Source: Cyclaneusma minus (lineage: Eukaryota; Ascomycota; Leotiomycetes; Marthamycetales; Marthamycetaceae). Taken from it: a stretch of 64,000 bases of DNA. The stretch's first letter is position 1, and the number at the start of each line of letters is the position of its first letter. Positions 45,421 through 56,555 of the stretch are shown piece by piece. The notes beneath the pieces are model-generated. The model saw only the letters and a program-made list of their open reading frames with translations, made no database searches and was not told the origin of the DNA. The position numbers and the translations under genes were made by a program. The stretch spans positions 186,001-250,000 of the forward strand of contig JAKZHN010000034.1 in the NCBI GenBank assembly GCA_037179335.1, read 5' to 3'.

Positions 45421-46547
45421 CATCCGCCGACTTTCATCGAAATTTCTGGACCGTTGGACTCGCATCTTAGAATGTCTGGCTGTCGGGACGAATTTCGAGT
45501 TTCCCTACATCGACTTTGGCGTTTTCGAGAGGGTCCAACTTACATGCATGCGCGGCGTCGCCTCTCCTCACATCACGCCGCGAGGTATTACTACCGCTAT
45601 CCCAATAGACGTTGAAGTACATGGCGCATATCAGCGCTACACTGTTACTACCCTCCTCACCTCCTCGCATTTTCCTTTGTCCAGCATGTGATCAACGGGG
45701 CGGGGGAAGTCATCTGGTTTTTATTTTGGCAAGGCGCTCATGGGAGAGCGCGAGCTGAGCTTGCTTGCTGTTTTTTCCTTGCGTTTGGGAAGTGCTCCAA
45801 TGCATGGCGCAACGGGGGAAGCATGAATTTGAAAGATTGGGCTGGAATGGGATGGGCTCTTTTTTTGTGCGTGTGCATAGGTGGGGGGAATGGGTGGCTG
45901 AACTGAGCTGTGCTATCTTAATGGCCGCCGGCTACTGCTGCTAGGCGGATCGTATTTTTTTGCTAGATACAAATAGGTGATCATTGCATTGCGAGGAATT
46001 CAATGGCTTTTCAAATCAACGACGTGGGGCTTTGTGTTGATGCTACCGCTGTGGGGAGCGTTTTGTGATGCTGCTGTGAAATGAAATTGGAGCTTTACTT
46101 TGGTTGAATTCAAGTCTCTAGGTACCAAATCCACGGGGCGCTGTACTATTTCCTATAAGCGGCTTGATCCAGATTCTGGATGTCTTCAGCGCTCTTGCTC
46201 CGCTCGCCCCCTTTTCCCTGGCCTTGGTTTTTCTTACCAAAATCCGGCCAGAAAACCATTTCCAGGAAACAGGGGAAGGATATCTTCGCTTTGCATGGAT
46301 GCGGCCTCCCAGTTTCGTGGTCCACGGGTTTCCTTTTCTTCTTTTTTTTCCCTGGCGAGGGCAGACTCTCGTACCCACGGCTTCATGAGTGTAGGTCCTC
46401 ACACGGGCAGCCAGTGAGCCGGGGGCCTCGGTCCGCCATATCTAAAGGAATTCATCCTCGGTTGGCAGACCTCATCAGGGTGAAACCAGTCAGACCTTCA
46501 TCTGGCGTCCTATACCGCCAATAACACACAGTCCATCTAGCAGCACC
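45421..46547. other. Intergenic between convergent genes
   Basis: No gene seen in 1.1 kb. Frames at about 46100-46520 overlap in three registers and on both strands without a domain. Confidence 0.45.
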
Positions 46548-47505
46548 TCAGCTATACTTATCATGCTTACTCTTAACCTTCACCAGCAACATCTGCTCAT
46601 GAAAATCGCCCTCCCTCCTCGCCCTCTTCAGCCTCTTCACCTCCTCATCATTCAGCTTCCTCCCCGCCAACTCCTCAAGTTCTTTCCTACTAATCTTCTG
46701 CAACGCTTTCTCTTCTTTCGAGGCTTGGATTTTTGGCTTGAAGCGTGCTTGCATGCGGATGCGTAGTGTGGTGTTGAAGGTTGTTTCGGGAGCGTCGCCT
46801 TTGACTTCGGGCATTTTGGAAGAGTTGGAGGATTTGCTGGCGTCGACAAGGGTTAGGAAGGTGTCGCGGAGGTTTTGGATCTGGAATGTGCCGGGGGTGG
46901 AGGTGGTGGGGTGCAGGAGGAAGGACTCGAGGGGGGAGACGGCTTCGGTTGAGGCGGTTAGTAGGCCGTTTTTGTCGCAGCCGAGATATCTGTTCAAGGG
47001 TGTCTGTCAGCATATACCCTTTTTAGATTCAAGATCAAGCTGCAAGCTTCAACAGTGGTGTAAGATGAAGTCGCGTGGGAAAAACGGCAGGGAAAGCAGA
47101 GACTAACCGGCCATGATGTCCCTTGAAGCTGAAACTCTCGGTCCCAGCAACGCGGTTCGCTACCCATACCTGGCGCACATCGTGCGGTTCGGCGGTTGCG
47201 GGATTACCGTCGATGATGTTCTCTATAGCGCTGGTGAAGACCTTGCCATTGGAATCGCACGCCAGACAGCTGGGAGGGGTAGAGGGGAGGACGATGAGGA
47301 TGGGTCCAACGACGTCGATTGGCTGTTCGGCGGAGACCCAGGTGTTTCCCTCTTCCTCGCCAGCATCATCTTCCTGCTCTTTGGTGAGGGCTACTTGCTT
47401 GGATGAAGGAGCTTCCTCGCTATCGCCGAATTTCTCGGACGCGTCGACGCGCTTGCGCTTTTTGGGCTTTTTGTCGCCTTTGAACGAGAGCGGTTTGATG
47501 GGCAT
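46548..47505 (-). CDS. FRG1: FRG1-family actin-bundling/RNA-linked protein
   Basis: Two exons, 47505-47108 and 46989-46548 (intron 118 nt); 279 residues. FRG1 proteins have a fascin-like beta-trefoil. In animals they are nuclear/nucleolar, bind RNA and actin, and associate with spliceosomes. The start MPIKPLSFKGDKKPKKRKR is the characteristic Lys/Arg-rich nuclear signal. The trefoil begins at NTWVSAEQPIDVVGPILIVLPS, continues through AEPHDVRQVWVANRVAGTESFSFKGHHGR, and crosses the intron into YLGCDKNGLLTASTEAVSPLESFLL. The tail has the family's ARFKPKIQASKEEKALQKIS and a basic helix, KRLKRARREGDFHEQMLLVKVK. Length is close to that of animal FRG1 (about 258 residues). The frame is consistent across the splice (GR|YLG). 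A functional role in fungi is not established from this sequence. Confidence 0.9.
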
Positions 47506-47888
47506 GGTTTCGCTTGGTGCCGAGAACGGGAGAGAGGGGGAAGCGGGGGGGTTTGGTCCTTTGGTACGAGATGGTGTATTATGCTGGTTCGTACTGGTCT
47601 AAGATGCCAACCGGCTTTCGAGTGTCGTTGTTTCTGCAGACTGGATCGGGCTAGAGTGCCAGTCCAGCCTTAAGACATCAATTTAAGAGGCGGCGCCCCC
47701 CCGCGTTCGCAGACCCCTGTCGACAGCGACAATCTGCTGATCTTTCTTCGCCGCGGCCATCATCATGGCGCCCGGGATTCCTCAAAACTACTTTACTGCC
47801 GCCCTGAGAGGCTTGTGGGATATGATTGGTGACGAACTCACCCGCCCTTTTGAAAGGAATCGTCGCAAAGACGAAACACGTATTATCG
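47506..47888. promoter_or_regulatory. Divergent promoter, FRG1/oxygenase-like gene
   Basis: About 380 bp lie between the two start codons. A plus-strand ATG at 47765 opens a frame that does not join the oxygenase exon, so it is either leader sequence or an upstream frame. Confidence 0.4.
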
Positions 47889-49079
47889 ATGGAGCCTGTT
47901 ACCGTCACACTCGAGAACTTAAAGAATGGTACCTATGATTGACATGAACCCTGAGTTTACGCGGGGACAGAGCTATGCCCCTCTTCGGCTGAGAGCATCG
48001 AGAAGGCTGACCGAAATTTTTCAACGACAGGGAGCATTCCATTTACAAAGCTTGAAGAGGCCTTCGGGCCCAACTCCCTCGGCATAATCATTGTGAAAGA
48101 TGTCGATCCGTCCTTCGTCGAGCTCCGCCATCGCCTTCTCTCCTATTCAAGTTACTTGGGCAATCTCGCCTTGGATGAGCTCGACAAACTCGAAAGACCG
48201 GCCGCCAAGTACCTGACCGGCTGGTCTCGGGGGAAGGAAACGCTCAAGAATGGCCAGATCGACAATCTGAAAGGTTCCTTCTATTCCAACTGTGCTTTTT
48301 ACGTTGATCCCTCTCTCGACTGCGCAGTCCCAACCGCCGACTTCTCGCCCGCCAATTTCCCCGAATACCTCTCGCCAAACGTCTGGCCTGACACCTTGCC
48401 CGGATTCAAGGAGACGTTTGAGGATCTCTGCCGACTCATCATCGACACTGGCGTGCTTGTCGCTCGAGCCTGTGATCGGTATGCTCACCAGGAAATCGCC
48501 GGCTACCAGCAAGGCTATCTCGAGCACGTCGTGAAGACCTCCACGACAACCAAAGCCCGCCTCTTGCATTACTATCCGTCCGAAGCCCCAGCGCCATCTC
48601 CCGGTACCGACAGCGCTGTCGACCTCACCGATGACGACTGGTGCGCCACGCACCTCGACCATGGCTGTCTCACCGGTCTCACATCCGCCATGTTCATCGA
48701 TGAAGCGCGCCACGTTCCCGCCAGTCCAAGTGACCTAAACCAACGCTTCCTCGATCCCCTTCCCGAACTCCCCTCCTCCCCTGACCCGTCCGCGGGTCTC
48801 TACATCCACTCGCGCAGTGGCGAGACGGTAAAAGTCAGCATCCCGCGCGACTGCATTGCGTTCCAAACCGGCGAGGCGCTGGAAAAGATCACGCAAGGGC
48901 GCTTCAAGGCGGTGCCGCATTTTGTGAAGGGCGCCAGAGCGGACGGGAAGGCGAAGATTGCGAGGAATACGCTGGCGGTTTTTACGCAGCCGAATTTGGG
49001 CGAGCTGGTTGATACGGAGAAGGGGATTACTTTTGGCGAGTTTGCGAGGGGCGTGGTGGAGAAGAATACTGCTCAATGA
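47889..49079 (+). CDS. 2-oxoglutarate/Fe(II)-dependent oxygenase-like protein
   Basis: Two exons, 47889-47928 and 48031-49079 (intron 102 nt); 362 residues. The first exon encodes MEPVTVTLENLKN and joins as NGSIPFTKLEEAFGPNSLGIIIVKDVDP, an N-terminal pattern of isopenicillin-N-synthase-like oxygenases. The putative Fe(II) ligands are His221 and Asp223 in ATHLDHGCLTGL and a distal His310 in AVPHFV, with Arg325 in ARNTLAVF positioned to bind 2-oxoglutarate. Other family features are FKETFEDLCRLIIDTG and IPRDCIAFQTGEALEKITQGRFKAVPH, which closely resembles the conserved C-terminal core. The substrate is unknown. This is not embedded in a biosynthetic cluster: neighbours are FRG1 and an Artemis nuclease. 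No signal peptide, so it is probably cytosolic. Confidence 0.85.
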
Positions 49080-49655
49080 TTTAGAGGATTTTCATTTTCG
49101 AAATGAGATACCTATATATAAATCACATTTCGACTTCATGATTGTCTAAAATTACTTGTGGGTTCCTGAGAGCTTCAGTCATGACATTCAGCCACGAAGT
49201 TTCTGTCCGACACAACTTCACTTCCGTTTTCATCCCTCCTACAGTGTTGCAGTGGCTTGGTTTACTTATGATTGTCATATTTTCTTATAATTATTTAGAT
49301 GCATTCCAATTATTTACACTATTTCTCAGTCAGACTGACTCTTGATTGCGGGTAACTCCGAAGTCTGATCACATGCCTTGGCGTAAAGCCGAAGCCGGCC
49401 GAAGCCGCGAAACGCGTCTTCCTCGAACTTCAGTTTTCTTCAAATCTTTGTCCCACACAAACACTTCAGAGACTGCATCACAACGCATCCAAGGATGCAG
49501 AACATGCCACGGCCCTCCACTGTTGCCTGGTTCGCAACCTCGAGTTCTCTGCTCTAAGAAGGCTACCAGTCACGTCGTGACATAAGAGCTACTGGACCCT
49601 GGTCTCTTCATCCAAGACTGCACTCCCCACGAAAACCTCGTCAGCAAATGCCAAG
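49080..49655. other. Intergenic
   Basis: No gene seen; 3' end of the oxygenase-like gene and promoter/leader of the nuclease gene. Confidence 0.4.
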
Positions 49656-52600
49656 ATGTCGACCTTTGGGGGATTCATGCCAGAGTTCCCCGACATCCGG
49701 GTCGACTACTTTCGACAGATCCCCGACAGACCACCGCCCTTAGCCTGCTTCCTGAGCCATGTGCACAGTGACCACCTGATAGGCTTGGACTCATACTGGG
49801 GCAACTTCATCTACTGCTCCGCCGCCACCAAGGAGCTCCTCCTGCGACTCGAAACCTATCATTGCCGCATCAACTACGCACGCGGTATACTGGAGTCCAG
49901 GGTGCAGCACTTCAAACGCCTGGAATCCAAGCTCAAGCCGCTGCCACTCGAGACACCAACACGCATTGAACTCGCACCCGGCAATGAGATCCAAGTTACG
50001 CTTTTCGATGCCAACCACTGCACTGGCGCCGTGATGTTCCTGATTGAAGGAGGCGGAAAGGCCGTCCTCTACACTGGAGATCTCCGCGCCGAGCTATGGC
50101 TTATCAACAACTTGACGAGGAACCCGTACTTGTTGGAGTATGCTGCTGGGTTGAAGAGACTGGACACCATCTACCTCGACACGACCTTTCTGGAGCCCAT
50201 CGAATTTCCTACAAAGGCCGAAGGTATCAGAGAGCTCCTCGAAAAAGTCGCCAAGTACCCTCCAAACACCAAGTTTCACTTCACGGCCTGGACATTTGGC
50301 TACGAAGAAGTGTGGATGGCACTTTCCAAGGCTTTGAACAGCAAGATTCATGTGTATGATTACAAGCTGCGCATATATCACTCGCTTCGCAACGATACGA
50401 AGAAGAACGCCCAACCTGGTGCGTGTCTTACCCGCGAGGGCCCTGTTTTGGGTGGGTTCAAGTGTGCGAACACTCACCAGCCTGGATGCCTCACCTGGGA
50501 ACAGTCTGTCCGACTTCACAGCTGCGAGAAAGGCACACCTTGCACCGGGATGGGTGACGATGTTGTGAGAATCTTGCCAATCATCACACGCGAGAAGGAC
50601 GGTAGGGAAATACGGGAGGTTGGAGCTGGCGGCGGCGGCGGCGACCTAATCCAAACCTCTGCGCTTGAATTAGAGAGCATTGAGGAGATCTTTGAACTTG
50701 TCTCCAAGTGCGACACAAATGATGAAACAGTACAGTCCAAGATCACCAAACTGTTGTCTGAAGCATTTCATTCCAAGCAACATACGATGTCTTTGAATGA
50801 ACTGGGCCTCGAAGATGACCAAGATGGAGTTACTTTACAGAGTCTCCTTAGCGCTCTTGAAAGCTATGCAGCTAGAAAGAAGGACGAGGACAACGAAGTC
50901 TCGGAGCAGCATGCAGCTGCGGAACTACCTAAGCTCATCACATTCCCGTACTCTCGGCACTCTTCTTATGACGAGCTGGTGAACTTCGTTGCCGCCTTCG
51001 AACCGAAAGACGTCTATCCGTGTACCGTGGACAAAGTCCGTTGGAACGAAGAAGAAATCAGCATTGACGCTCTTTTCGGGTTGCAGTGCTCAGGGAGGTC
51101 GTTTCGTCATGATCGTGAGATGGCGGTACTCTTTAATGGCAAGAAGGCTGCGTCTGTCGCTCCCAGTGAGACTACAGAGGCAACGGCTCGCGACTACGAC
51201 TACGACGATTCACAGGATAGTTTAGCGTCTCTTCACGACGTGTTCGAGAATAGAGTGCAGTCTCCACCAGCAACCTTTGCTCCCGCCCGACGTCAATCCA
51301 TGCCTTCTCCGGAAGCTCCGTTCGGGATGGATGGTGGTAGTTCCCAGATGGCCAGTTCCGGCAACGACGGGGCTGTGGCGGCTCCCCAAGATTACGGAGA
51401 GCTTGAACTAGTTGGAAGCCATCCCGAAGCGAGGGAGAGTCCATCGGGTGATCGTCGTCGCAAAGCCTCCGACGAGCCTCTTAATGAGGCTTCATCGAAA
51501 CGTCCTCGCACCCAGAGCCCTGAGAGTGACGAAGCAGACTTGTTGATGTTCGCGCCCCCGGGCGGATGGGTTAACCCAAACCCCCACAATACTGAGTGGG
51601 ACTTCTCTGCCATCTCAGAAAATGGGGGGTCCAGCCCCCCACTCAACAGCGACGAAAGAGACTTAGCCAACAACGACGACTCCCCAGTCAAAAGCGACGA
51701 AGACCCAGCCAAGAGCGACAGAGCGAGTTCCTCTTCGTCTGGACCTAGCGAAGCCGACAGCCAAGAAGACGTGTCTCGAGCTGAGCCGATGTCGTTCCTT
51801 TCTAGCGACCAGTCTTCACTTTCAGCGCGTGAGGCGCACGAATATGAGCAGCGCGGTTTTCTTGCACATCCTAACGACCTCGAGCAGCAGTGGGGCGAGA
51901 ACATGCAGTTCTGGGATGAAGCAGATGAAGTTTTTAGATGTGCGTCTTGCTACTGGGAACTCTGGCATCCCTCGGGTCACTGCACAAATTGTGACAAAGG
52001 GCGAGCGCCATACATGGAAGTGCTGGATCCAGATCGCCATATTGGGGACTACTACCCGGAGCTTTATGGTTATGATGGGGATATGGATGGGGATATTATG
52101 GGAGTCGACGAGGACGATGATTACGGCATCTACGGTCCCGACGGCCCCTTCGGTTACTACAGTCCTAAGTACATGGATGGTCCTGACGCATATTCCGAGC
52201 CCGATGAAGATCACCTACACGACGAATACGAGGTAGACAGCTTCATCGACGATGCCTCTGTTCACAGCGAGCAGCCTGACGACGAAGCAGAGCCCAGCGA
52301 CGTCGAGCCGGACTACAAGACACTCTATCAGGATCTTTCCCGCGCCCACGGTGAGCTGCTGGAGGACTACGAGGGGATGAAGCGAGAGTTCATGGGGTCG
52401 GACTACGGAAGCGACACAGACGACGAGGTGGTGGTCGAACCCAAAAACGCCGGTCCCGCAGTCGCCGATCAATTACCTTCTGTTCCAAACTCCCGGCCCT
52501 CCCAGCATTCGCAGCAGACTGAAGCGAAATACACTGTTTTCGGAAAAAAGAAACCTTTCCATCTGAAATATATCTTTGGTATGACGGGCATCTTCATGGG

Positions 52601-53138
52601 CGAGACGCAAGCAGCGGAAGAAAACTGGGCTCTCGCCCAAGTACGTGGCAAACTCCATCCGGTTATGTCTGCCTCAAACGAGGATGGTTACGATGTATCG
52701 GACGAGTTTCCAGGACTTGTTCTGGACCCCCTGAAAATCTGGAGGGTCCGCTATAATTCAGCACTAGGCATGGCTGTCCTTAATCGGGTCAGGGAAATGA
52801 AGCAAAAGCGAAACCCTACCTCGGTTTGCGTCCATTTCCGCGAAGGATGTATCGAGCGCTTTCTCGAATTTCTCAGGCTTGGGAGCTCGGCCTGCCCAAT
52901 CACACCAATTGAGCCCGAGAGAATCAAGAACATGTTCCGTCAGATCGTAGGAGAAGCAAAGAGAGCATGGCAAGGAGATGATCAATCGGAGGACTTAGAT
53001 ACTGTTTTGTCAGAAGCGCGCAAGGCAGCTAGAGAGGAGGCTTACCATGCGGTTTTGAGCCCGGATGGCGCTGGTTGGCATGAACTAGGCTTGGTTTCGA
53101 GTGGGCGGAACCATACTGAACCGGAGATCGAACTTTGA
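49656..53138 (+). CDS. Artemis/SNM1-type MBL-beta-CASP nuclease
   Basis: An intronless 1160-residue protein. The start MSTFGGFMPEFPDIRVD matches the N-terminus typical of Artemis (DCLRE1C), the end-processing nuclease of nonhomologous end joining, better than Pso2/SNM1A. Metallo-beta-lactamase motifs: His35-x-His37-x-Asp39-His40 in LSHVHSDHLIGL, then FDANHCTGAVMFL, and VLYTGDLR. The region LDTIYLDTTFLEP and KFHFTAWTFGYEEVW continues into the beta-CASP part, which runs to about residue 470 (ITFPYSRHSSYDELVNFVAAFEPKDVYPC). The second half is unlike animal Artemis: a long acidic Ser-rich linker, then at about 762-785 a four-Cys motif (CASC..CTNC) like a RanBP2-type zinc finger, an Asp/Tyr-rich block, and a conserved-looking C-terminal segment (EKYTVFGKKKPFHLKYIFG region through FRQIVGEAKRAW). 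The protein is much longer than the human 692 residues. Nuclear location is expected. Confidence 0.88.
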   Translation: MSTFGGFMPEFPDIRVDYFRQIPDRPPPLACFLSHVHSDHLIGLDSYWGNFIYCSAATKELLLRLETYHCRINYARGILESRVQHFKRLESKLKPLPLETPTRIELAPGNEIQVTLFDANHCTGAVMFLIEGGGKAVLYTGDLRAELWLINNLTRNPYLLEYAAGLKRLDTIYLDTTFLEPIEFPTKAEGIRELLEKVAKYPPNTKFHFTAWTFGYEEVWMALSKALNSKIHVYDYKLRIYHSLRNDTKKNAQPGACLTREGPVLGGFKCANTHQPGCLTWEQSVRLHSCEKGTPCTGMGDDVVRILPIITREKDGREIREVGAGGGGGDLIQTSALELESIEEIFELVSKCDTNDETVQSKITKLLSEAFHSKQHTMSLNELGLEDDQDGVTLQSLLSALESYAARKKDEDNEVSEQHAAAELPKLITFPYSRHSSYDELVNFVAAFEPKDVYPCTVDKVRWNEEEISIDALFGLQCSGRSFRHDREMAVLFNGKKAASVAPSETTEATARDYDYDDSQDSLASLHDVFENRVQSPPATFAPARRQSMPSPEAPFGMDGGSSQMASSGNDGAVAAPQDYGELELVGSHPEARESPSGDRRRKASDEPLNEASSKRPRTQSPESDEADLLMFAPPGGWVNPNPHNTEWDFSAISENGGSSPPLNSDERDLANNDDSPVKSDEDPAKSDRASSSSSGPSEADSQEDVSRAEPMSFLSSDQSSLSAREAHEYEQRGFLAHPNDLEQQWGENMQFWDEADEVFRCASCYWELWHPSGHCTNCDKGRAPYMEVLDPDRHIGDYYPELYGYDGDMDGDIMGVDEDDDYGIYGPDGPFGYYSPKYMDGPDAYSEPDEDHLHDEYEVDSFIDDASVHSEQPDDEAEPSDVEPDYKTLYQDLSRAHGELLEDYEGMKREFMGSDYGSDTDDEVVVEPKNAGPAVADQLPSVPNSRPSQHSQQTEAKYTVFGKKKPFHLKYIFGMTGIFMGETQAAEENWALAQVRGKLHPVMSASNEDGYDVSDEFPGLVLDPLKIWRVRYNSALGMAVLNRVREMKQKRNPTSVCVHFREGCIERFLEFLRLGSSACPITPIEPERIKNMFRQIVGEAKRAWQGDDQSEDLDTVLSEARKAAREEAYHAVLSPDGAGWHELGLVSSGRNHTEPEIEL

Positions 53139-53673
53139 GATGGGATGAGAAGAATATGGGCACGGAAAGAGTCTGGCAGATGAGCAACAAGGTGACAACC
53201 CTATGGATCAGACTGGCTCGAGAACGAAGAAACATGATTATGGGGTTTGCTCAAGGTTTTAGGCGCTGGCGGTGGGAATCATTTAGCAGGCGGACATTGA
53301 TAACCCAAGGAGATATCTTGCTTTATTTTGGCGATTGAGTTTTCGTGCTAGGGAGCACCTGCAACCAGGCTATATGGCTCGCATCATAGCTTCACGAGCA
53401 TAATGAACTAGCTTTCGCATCACTCATTGAGTGATTCGAGTCCATCATTCGCTTGCGCTTTCGACTGACCTGCCATTTTTTTTCGGCAGTGACTGAGATA
53501 TAACGCCGCATGTTGAAATTACGCTGAATGAGCGCGAGGGTATATGTGGATACGTACACACAGAATTAAACTTGCTTTTCCTGGCAGTGACCTGACTAGG
53601 TAGCCAGTCCTAGCTCTCGCTCTTCTGATAGGGCGTAAATCTCGCTTCCGAGGCGATGGCAAATATACAAATT
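53139..53673. other. Intergenic
   Basis: 3' flank of the nuclease gene. No gene seen. Confidence 0.4.
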
Positions 53674-54189
53674 TCAAACAACATTCGACGAACAATCCGG
53701 CCGTTGGCTCCATACCTTCGTCGACGAGCCAATTCGGCGGTCATAATGTTTTCTAGGCGGAGGCATCCGCTTCCCCCTCAATGGCCTCCTATCTTCCTCC
53801 GCCCCCATTTTCCTCCTCGGCGCTTGCGCATCACCATGTTCGCTGCTGGTCCCGATGCTTTCCAGCCTCACCTGAGAGCTCCCAATGCTGATTCGCGTCT
53901 CCTTTGTCACCTCAATAGCGCCCATCCCTCCCTCAGGTCTACCCAACTGAGCCCATAACGCTCCCGAATCGGTATTCGAAGCGAGATTGACGTCGCAGTC
54001 TCGGCTTTGGTATTTGTTATCTCCCCGATGGTCTTGGATTACTAAAACTTCTTTGATGGCGTCAACATCTGCGACGTCCGTGTCGAAGGAGGAGCTGTTG
54101 TTGGATTTGTGCGAGGAGACGATGATGGGGTCTTTGTCATGGTCGCACGTGTTGGAATACCATTTTTTTCGTGGACCGTGGTTTACGTT
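53674..54189 (-). pseudogene. Orphan open frame, possibly tail of an integral membrane protein gene
   Basis: On the minus strand a frame stays open for 172 codons (54189 to the TGA at 53674) with no ATG at its start. The product looks protein-like: RKKWYSNTCDHDKDPIIVSS, then a mixed polar stretch, then GALWAQLGRPEGGMGAIEVTKETRISIG and a basic end. The order of a polar linker followed by a G-I-V-TKE-T-I-I-like strand resembles the cytosolic C-terminus of fungal Pth11-type seven-helix proteins, but the match is weak. No hydrophobic segments or splice acceptor are seen directly upstream, so if this inference is right the membrane-spanning part is missing. It may also be a chance open frame or a terminal exon whose acceptor I cannot locate. 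Confidence 0.25.
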
Positions 54190-56555
54190 TCAGGTCTGTT
54201 CGGCTGTTACTGTGTGGCCTGTGGGGGCTCGTGGATTAAAATAGGGAAGCTTATGTGGACTCCACATGCAGTCACCAAGGTGATCAGATCGTCCCGCGAT
54301 CGATGATCGACACAAGGATCAAGTTTATATCGGGAGCTCGGAGCCGGTTAGCTGCCCTCTGTTTTGCCTTGCCTCGCAGTTGAATTTACGCTTTCGGCTA
54401 CGGGCTTGATGACTCAGGTTTAATCAAAACGCCTCTAAGCGCTACACCATGCCTAGGACTTTCTCCACACAACACAAATGTAACCCGTTACCCACAAAGT
54501 TCGGCGTCGCGCCTTGTGGACTTCGACTTCGGAATGCTATCATGCCCTTCAGTCCAAATCCAGCCCACACCTTCTAGAGGCTGGAGCCACCGACTCGGTG
54601 TTGGAAGATAGTACCATCCGCGGAAATGCGGAGCCCGCTGCCCACCATACTCGTGCCCACGACCTTTGACGACAATTTTCGCACAAATATCGACATCTGG
54701 ATTCCATGATTCACTTCTCGCGGCGGGCAGTGGCCTTAGGATCAGGATTCACGATTCGGATTCCTTCGATATATGGCGAAGAACAAGGCGAGCAGGATGG
54801 TTTCTTTCAAGAGCACGTGTCTTCCCAGCTCTTACCTAACAAAAAGGTTCCTTACTTCCCTTCTCGCTTTCGTTTGTGGTCTGGCAATGAGTGTTGTGAT
54901 CTTTTCGAATTGTTTCCACCGCGGTCCATCTCTTTGAACTTCCTTCTGCTCTTAATACTTCCATTTGGACGGTCTTTGTTTTCTGATCATGCACGATCAC
55001 TGGGAGGCTCTCAGTCACCTGGACTGCCTCTGTTTGTTCTCGCGGCCAGAGACGCCATTCCTGAAAGTCTCAAAGTTGACGAGCCAAGGATCGTTGTACT
55101 GAAAGAGAAGTCATTTTGCGAGAACTACCTAGCAGATGAACCTGGTGGCTTGTTGAAGATATCGACATGATATAGATCCTGGCCCCATATTTTCATGCGA
55201 GGTTCACCGCAATCTCCACTCTCTTAGGTGCAATGCGTTGACGGTTACTCTCGTGGGCCTCGGCTTTTCCTCGAGTCTGGATCTTCTTCAAGGTTTGTCG
55301 GGTAGCAGCGGGCCGTCTACCTAGCTGCTGGGTCCCAAGACACGTGATCGTCATTTTATCACCTTCCTTTTTCCTCCTGGTCCCTCCCCGCATTCTGCTA
55401 TTTCCAGACTGAACCAGAAAGGTGTCTAGCCTGAGGGTGCAGCAGGTGAGGAGACACTAACAGTCGTGCAACTAACAGCCTGGCGTTGGCAACGGCCCCC
55501 CACGACTGCTAATTGGCTACATTCCATCCACGTCCCATCAGACCTTCTCGTCGCCGGGTCGGGAAGACAGCAAGCTTTATCGCCTGCTCCCTCAGACACA
55601 TCTGGCGAACTGGCAGAAGCAATGCTTGCCGGCGAGCTTCCTTATCTTACCGTATGCAGTAAGTCGTCCGAGGTATGCATTGCTAGCTGCCGCCCGCGCC
55701 ACGACCTTTGCTATCATCGTCGAGCAATTGTGCCTTCACCGTGGCGTCATTGGAACCCTAACTGCCGCCACTACGAGCTGATCCCCTCAAAATATGCCTT
55801 TCAAGCGCCTACGGAACCATTAGTGCCCGTTCGGTTGGAGTTATACGCCCGGAATAACTACACAAGGATGGAAATTGACCACCAGAAGCCGGAAATGGTT
55901 GCCTGTCTGCCATACACCGCTATCATGGTAGGTTTTGTCCGCCAAACTATCTAGAGGCATGGACGCACATCTTTCTTATCTTTGCCACAACCAGCGTTTC
56001 AAGAACCCCGTTCCCATGCACGAATCGCTCGGTAGAGACTTGGCCCGCGGGGTCTCAATCTAAAGTATCTATTCATTAGGTCCTTTTGACCGCACTTCCG
56101 TCGTTCTGGTACACGTCCTACTATCACTAGTCGGCACGGTTGGCCACAGAAAGCCACACCTGCATGGCTAAAGTCGAAGACAGGGTTCCATGTGTCCTTA
56201 TTGGGCAAGCAAAGTTGCTCGTCATGGATTTGGGGGGCAGCATACTGCAATTCCAAGGGACTTTTGGAGGTATTTGCCTCTGTGTTTCCCCCAGCGCTAC
56301 TCGAGGTAAATCTCGAAGCTCCCGAGGAATGGATGGATCTATAAGTATCCTTTGTGCCGCTCTTTTTAGCTTGGGTGACTTCAATATAGACCAAGTTCTC
56401 AGGTGCGAGAACATACCCATTTTGTCTTTCTTTCGTCTTCTGTTGATCTGCGAACGCAAGGATTGGATGCAAAGAAGAGCTTGTCACTTCTATCTTTGCT
56501 CAGACCTTGACCCCGAGTCTTCGTCATCCCTTGGCACGGAAGGGCATCCGTCACG
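54190..56555. other. Gene-poor region
   Basis: No convincing gene. Frames at 54706-55170, 55466-55954 (plus) and 55999-56487 (minus) are 150-160 codons long without a recognised domain, and no splice structure extends them. Confidence 0.4.
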
